DNA from: Anaerolineaceae bacterium
Lineage (GTDB): Bacteria; Chloroflexota; Anaerolineae; Anaerolineales; Anaerolineaceae
Direction of reading: 5' to 3'
Assembly: GCA_016841445.1 (NCBI GenBank)
Contig: JAENZD010000002.1
Location: forward strand, 310,001-374,000
Length of the DNA stretch: 64,000 nucleotides
This document shows, in pieces, positions 61,731 to 64,000 of this stretch; within the stretch, counting starts at the first letter, position 1; every line of letters begins with the position of its first letter. Both the position numbers and the translations under genes were made by a program. The notes beneath the pieces are model-generated. The model ran no database searches. It was not told the origin of the DNA and saw only the letters and a list, made by a program, of their open reading frames with translations.

Positions 61731-62633
61731 ATGAAAGTATTAGTAACAGGTGGTACCAATGGAATGGGAAAAGGCGTTGCAAAAGTTTTAGCCGGAAGTG
61801 ACAATCAAATTCATGAAATTATTATTTTGTGCAGATCTGAAGAGCGTGGTAAAGCCACGATCAAAGAACTTGAAGCCAGCACTAAAAATAATAAGATTTC
61901 TTTGATTTTATGTGACCTCACTAAACTCAGTGATGTCCAAAAAGCAATCAAAGAGATCCACAGCCAGCATGATTTTTTGGATGGCTTATTTATCAATGCC
62001 GGTTTAGGTTACGCCCCTGAACGTGTCGAAACTGAAGATGGCATGGATTCGCATTTCCAGGTAAATTATTTGTCTCAATTTATGCTGACTTTGAATCTAT
62101 TGGACTTATTGGAAAAATCCGAGAATGGCGGAAGAGTCATTTTCAATGTAACTGAAGGTGGCGAAATATTTTGGGACGATATGCAGATGAAGAAAAAATG
62201 GGGTTATGAAAGTGGGATCCATCAAGCAATGGTCGCTAAAAGAATGTTTTGTGATCGTCTGCATAATTATTATAGGAATAATGAAGGTTCGGGGTTGTCC
62301 TTTATTGGATTTCAAATCGCGAAAACGGTGTGGTCCAATCAAATAAATATTATTCCACTACCCATGAAAATAATGGCTACGGTGATGAAGATTTTTGGCA
62401 CCTTTATCTCAATTGAGGAATGCGGGATGATTATGTCCCCTTTGTTCACTGAAAACCAGGAAGAGAGTCTGAAGAGGTCTGGAAAATTTATCACATGGAA
62501 AAAGAATAAGTTCACTGAAATTGCGCAAGATAATAGCGTGTATGATAAAAAAATGCAGGATAAACTGTGGAACATTAGTTTGGATTTGTGCAAAGACAAA
62601 AAAACAACTCAAATCGCTGAGAAATTTATTTAA
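61731..62633 (+). CDS. Short-chain dehydrogenase-like protein, catalytic Tyr replaced
   Basis: A 300-residue SDR. The nucleotide motif is TGGTNGMG (6-13), followed by LCDLTKLSDVQKA as the adenine-site Asp, and FINAGLGY as the NAG-type strand. At the active site, FNVTEGGEI replaces the usual Ser by Thr, and the YxxxK motif reads AMVAK, keeping Lys but not Tyr. The overall order matches retinol/protochlorophyllide-reductase-type SDRs. GC is low (20 of 60 bases in 62521-62580). With a partial tRNA copy after it, the gene looks acquired. AGAGGAGA precedes the start. Confidence 0.78.
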   Translation: MKVLVTGGTNGMGKGVAKVLAGSDNQIHEIIILCRSEERGKATIKELEASTKNNKISLILCDLTKLSDVQKAIKEIHSQHDFLDGLFINAGLGYAPERVETEDGMDSHFQVNYLSQFMLTLNLLDLLEKSENGGRVIFNVTEGGEIFWDDMQMKKKWGYESGIHQAMVAKRMFCDRLHNYYRNNEGSGLSFIGFQIAKTVWSNQINIIPLPMKIMATVMKIFGTFISIEECGMIMSPLFTENQEESLKRSGKFITWKKNKFTEIAQDNSVYDKKMQDKLWNISLDLCKDKKTTQIAEKFI

Positions 62634-62781
62634 ATATGACGTTGAGAAAAAATCGAACCAGGGAAATACCGAACATCTGAAGGAGCCTGCCTTGCATCGC
62701 TCACTGTTATGCAAACGGTTTGGGAAAAGAATTCTCTGAAAATTTATAGAGAATAACCCAAAAGGAATAAATCCTTTATCT

Positions 62782-62825
62782 GCTCGGTCGTAGGTTAGAA
62801 CTACCCACAGGTCGTACCGGGCCCA
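62782..62825 (+). repeat. Degenerate copy of the tRNA-Met 3' end (possible attachment site)
   Basis: GCTCGGTCGTAGGTT (62782-62796) equals tRNA bases 61315-61329, and TACCGGGCCCA (62815-62825) equals 61337-61347, separated here by an altered middle of 18 bases against 7 in the tRNA. This is the arrangement left when DNA integrates into a tRNA gene and the 3' end is duplicated. Confidence 0.8.
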
Positions 62826-62850
62826 GGTTTTTCCCATATTTCCTCCAAGG

Positions 62851-62887
62851 CATATCCCGATTTTAATGCCGAACGGGATATGTGCTT
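62851..62887 (+). terminator. Terminator downstream of the tRNA remnant
   Basis: CATATCCCG (62851-62859) pairs perfectly with CGGGATATG (62874-62882), followed by TGCTTTT. It probably was the terminator of the tRNA before the insertion separated them. Confidence 0.75.
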
Positions 62888-63211
62888 TTATCCCGGGGAT
62901 CACAAGTTCATATTCTAATTGGAATATGAAGAACAACCTATTAAACACCTCCCTTTGTCTAGGATAGCTTGTGGTTCCTAATTAGGCTGATCTCCAGATT
63001 CGATTTTGGATTAAGATGAGAGGGGTTCCTGATAAATGGCTAATAATTCTTTGACTGATATTTGGTGATTGAAAGAAAATTAACCATAGGCCTCAATGTG
63101 AACAAGGCTATTATAGAGGAAAAATAACAAACAAGGATTAGTATTTACGTTCCAAGTAATTATACAGTATTTCCACAAGATGATTGGCTAGTCCAAAAAC
63201 AAGGAGAAAAA

Positions 63212-63928
63212 ATGTCGCAACGTAAACAAGTTAATGAAACCAATGCTAGAGATTCTCGCTTGCATTGGCTCTATAAAGTGGCTGGCATGTCAGCCCTAGT
63301 CACAGCCTTGCTTATCGTGGTCCAAATGATCGTCTTTATCATCTGGCCACCACCCAGCACCGCCATCGATACCTTTAAGTTGTTTCAAGAAAATACGCTT
63401 TTGGGATTCCTAGCGCTTGATATCTTGTATGTTATCGACAATGTTCTCCTTATCCCGATTTTACTAGCTCTTTATTTCTCCCTCCGCAAGACAAATGAAT
63501 CATTCATGCTAATCGGTGTAGCTCTTGGTTTTATTGGGATTGCCTCCTTATTCGCATCCAACCCGGCTGCTAACATGAACTTCCTCAGCGGGCAATACGC
63601 GGCTGCGGCCACGGATGCGCAGCGAACGCTCTTTCTTGCAGCAGGGGAAGCGATGCTGGCTATCTTCTCCGGCACAGCTTACCATATATCATTGATCGTT
63701 GGATCCGTTGCATTGGTGATAATCCCCATCGTCATGCTGCAAAGTAAAATCTTTGACAAAGCAACCGCTTATATGGGAATTCTGGCTAATGTACTCGCAC
63801 TTGGCTTTTATGTGCCCAAGATAGGAATCTACATATTACTCTTTTCCGTCATATTCTTGTTCGTGTGGTATATCTTGATTACCCGAAGGCTGTTCCAGCT
63901 AGGGCGGGACATACCGAATGAAGAGTAG
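63212..63928 (+). CDS. DUF4386-like membrane protein
   Basis: A 238-residue integral membrane protein with six hydrophobic helices (about 25-48, 65-90, 97-115, 135-165, 170-190 and 205-230). The pattern, with an N-terminal charged segment (HWLYKVAGMSAL) and the central NPAANMNFLSGQYAAAATDAQRTLFLAAGEA, resembles DUF4386 proteins. Function is unknown. AAGGAG precedes the ATG. It lies close to the window edge; no downstream gene can be seen. Confidence 0.65.
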   Translation: MSQRKQVNETNARDSRLHWLYKVAGMSALVTALLIVVQMIVFIIWPPPSTAIDTFKLFQENTLLGFLALDILYVIDNVLLIPILLALYFSLRKTNESFMLIGVALGFIGIASLFASNPAANMNFLSGQYAAAATDAQRTLFLAAGEAMLAIFSGTAYHISLIVGSVALVIIPIVMLQSKIFDKATAYMGILANVLALGFYVPKIGIYILLFSVIFLFVWYILITRRLFQLGRDIPNEE

Positions 63929-64000
63929 CAATGAAACTTTCGAGGAGGGTTGAAAGAAAAGCCGCCAATCACCGGCTCCACCTGGCCTCCTTCGGCGTGC

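Larger units (their letters stand above)
62634..63211. other. Intergenic region with tRNA 3' remnant and terminator
   Basis: Contains the degenerate tRNA-Met 3' copy (62782-62825) and a hairpin terminator (62851-62887). The rest (62890-63190) is AT-rich with no recognised gene. An A/G-rich ribosome binding site precedes the next gene. Confidence 0.55.

Overview
Organism and style. The window looks like a chromosomal stretch of a mesophilic Chloroflexota bacterium, most likely an Anaerolineae member. This is an inference, not a computed assignment. It rests on the PyrF-PyrE fusion, several lipoproteins with Ser/Thr/Pro-rich linkers, cellobiose and alpha-glucan phosphorylases, a propeller-type sensor kinase with a NarL-type regulator, and moderate GC content. 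Both tRNA genes lack an encoded CCA end. About 56 intact protein genes, 2 tRNAs and 2 genes broken by one nonsense codon can be supported. I see no CRISPR array, prophage or complete transposon.

Layout. 0-1 kb: a DUF559 nuclease-like gene beside a cluster of two-hairpin repeats. 1-7.3 kb: M48 protease, PyrF-PyrE, an FAD oxidoreductase, a CPBP membrane protein and an AlaDH/PNT-like dehydrogenase. 7.6-9.6 kb: a small membrane protein and mgtE, which has a long structured leader ending in an intrinsic terminator. 9.7-12.3 kb: a zinc-responsive ArsR repressor with its P1B ATPase. 12.3-19.3 kb: lipoprotein, MEMO, DMT transporter, cellobiose phosphorylase, LysM-M23 peptidase. 19.5-21 kb: an ssb, DUF3467, translin operon. 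21-25.3 kb: lipoprotein esterase, tRNA-Pro, glycosyltransferase, rnhB and a split NAD synthetase. 25.4-29.3 kb: acetyltransferase, SWIM protein, broken aldo/keto reductase, lipoprotein, methyltransferase. 29.4-33.9 kb: two-component system. 34-40.6 kb: assorted small enzymes and an MgtC-family protein. 40.8-43.5 kb: alpha-glucan phosphorylase and a DUF5698/DUF2179 protein. 43.7-46.2 kb: HerA-like ATPase. 46.6-50.1 kb: ABC-2 exporter. 50.2-56.9 kb: broken alpha/beta hydrolase, OsmC, sugar dehydrogenase, DinB, GNAT, and a hutU operon with two small paralogues. 57-61 kb: glnS and repeat-rich DNA around a lipoprotein hydrolase. 61.3-62.8 kb: tRNA-Met(CAT), then an AT-rich segment with an SDR gene, closed by a degenerate copy of the tRNA 3' end. 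63.2-63.9 kb: a DUF4386-like membrane protein.

How it fits together. Themes are carbohydrate phosphorolysis (GH94 and alpha-glucan phosphorylase), metal homeostasis (MgtE, MgtC-like, Zn efflux), NAD supply (nitrilase plus NadE, and an isochorismatase-family hydrolase) and envelope lipoproteins. Regulation is unusually readable in places. The zinc operon has a consensus promoter overlapped by a palindrome. The mgtE leader can form mutually exclusive terminator and antiterminator stems with a possible pseudoknot. A consensus promoter and a strong terminator bracket a roughly 93-nt RNA before the SWIM gene. The most interesting candidates for new biology are the mgtE leader, the DUF559-associated repeats, the tRNA-bounded insertion and the ssb-translin operon.
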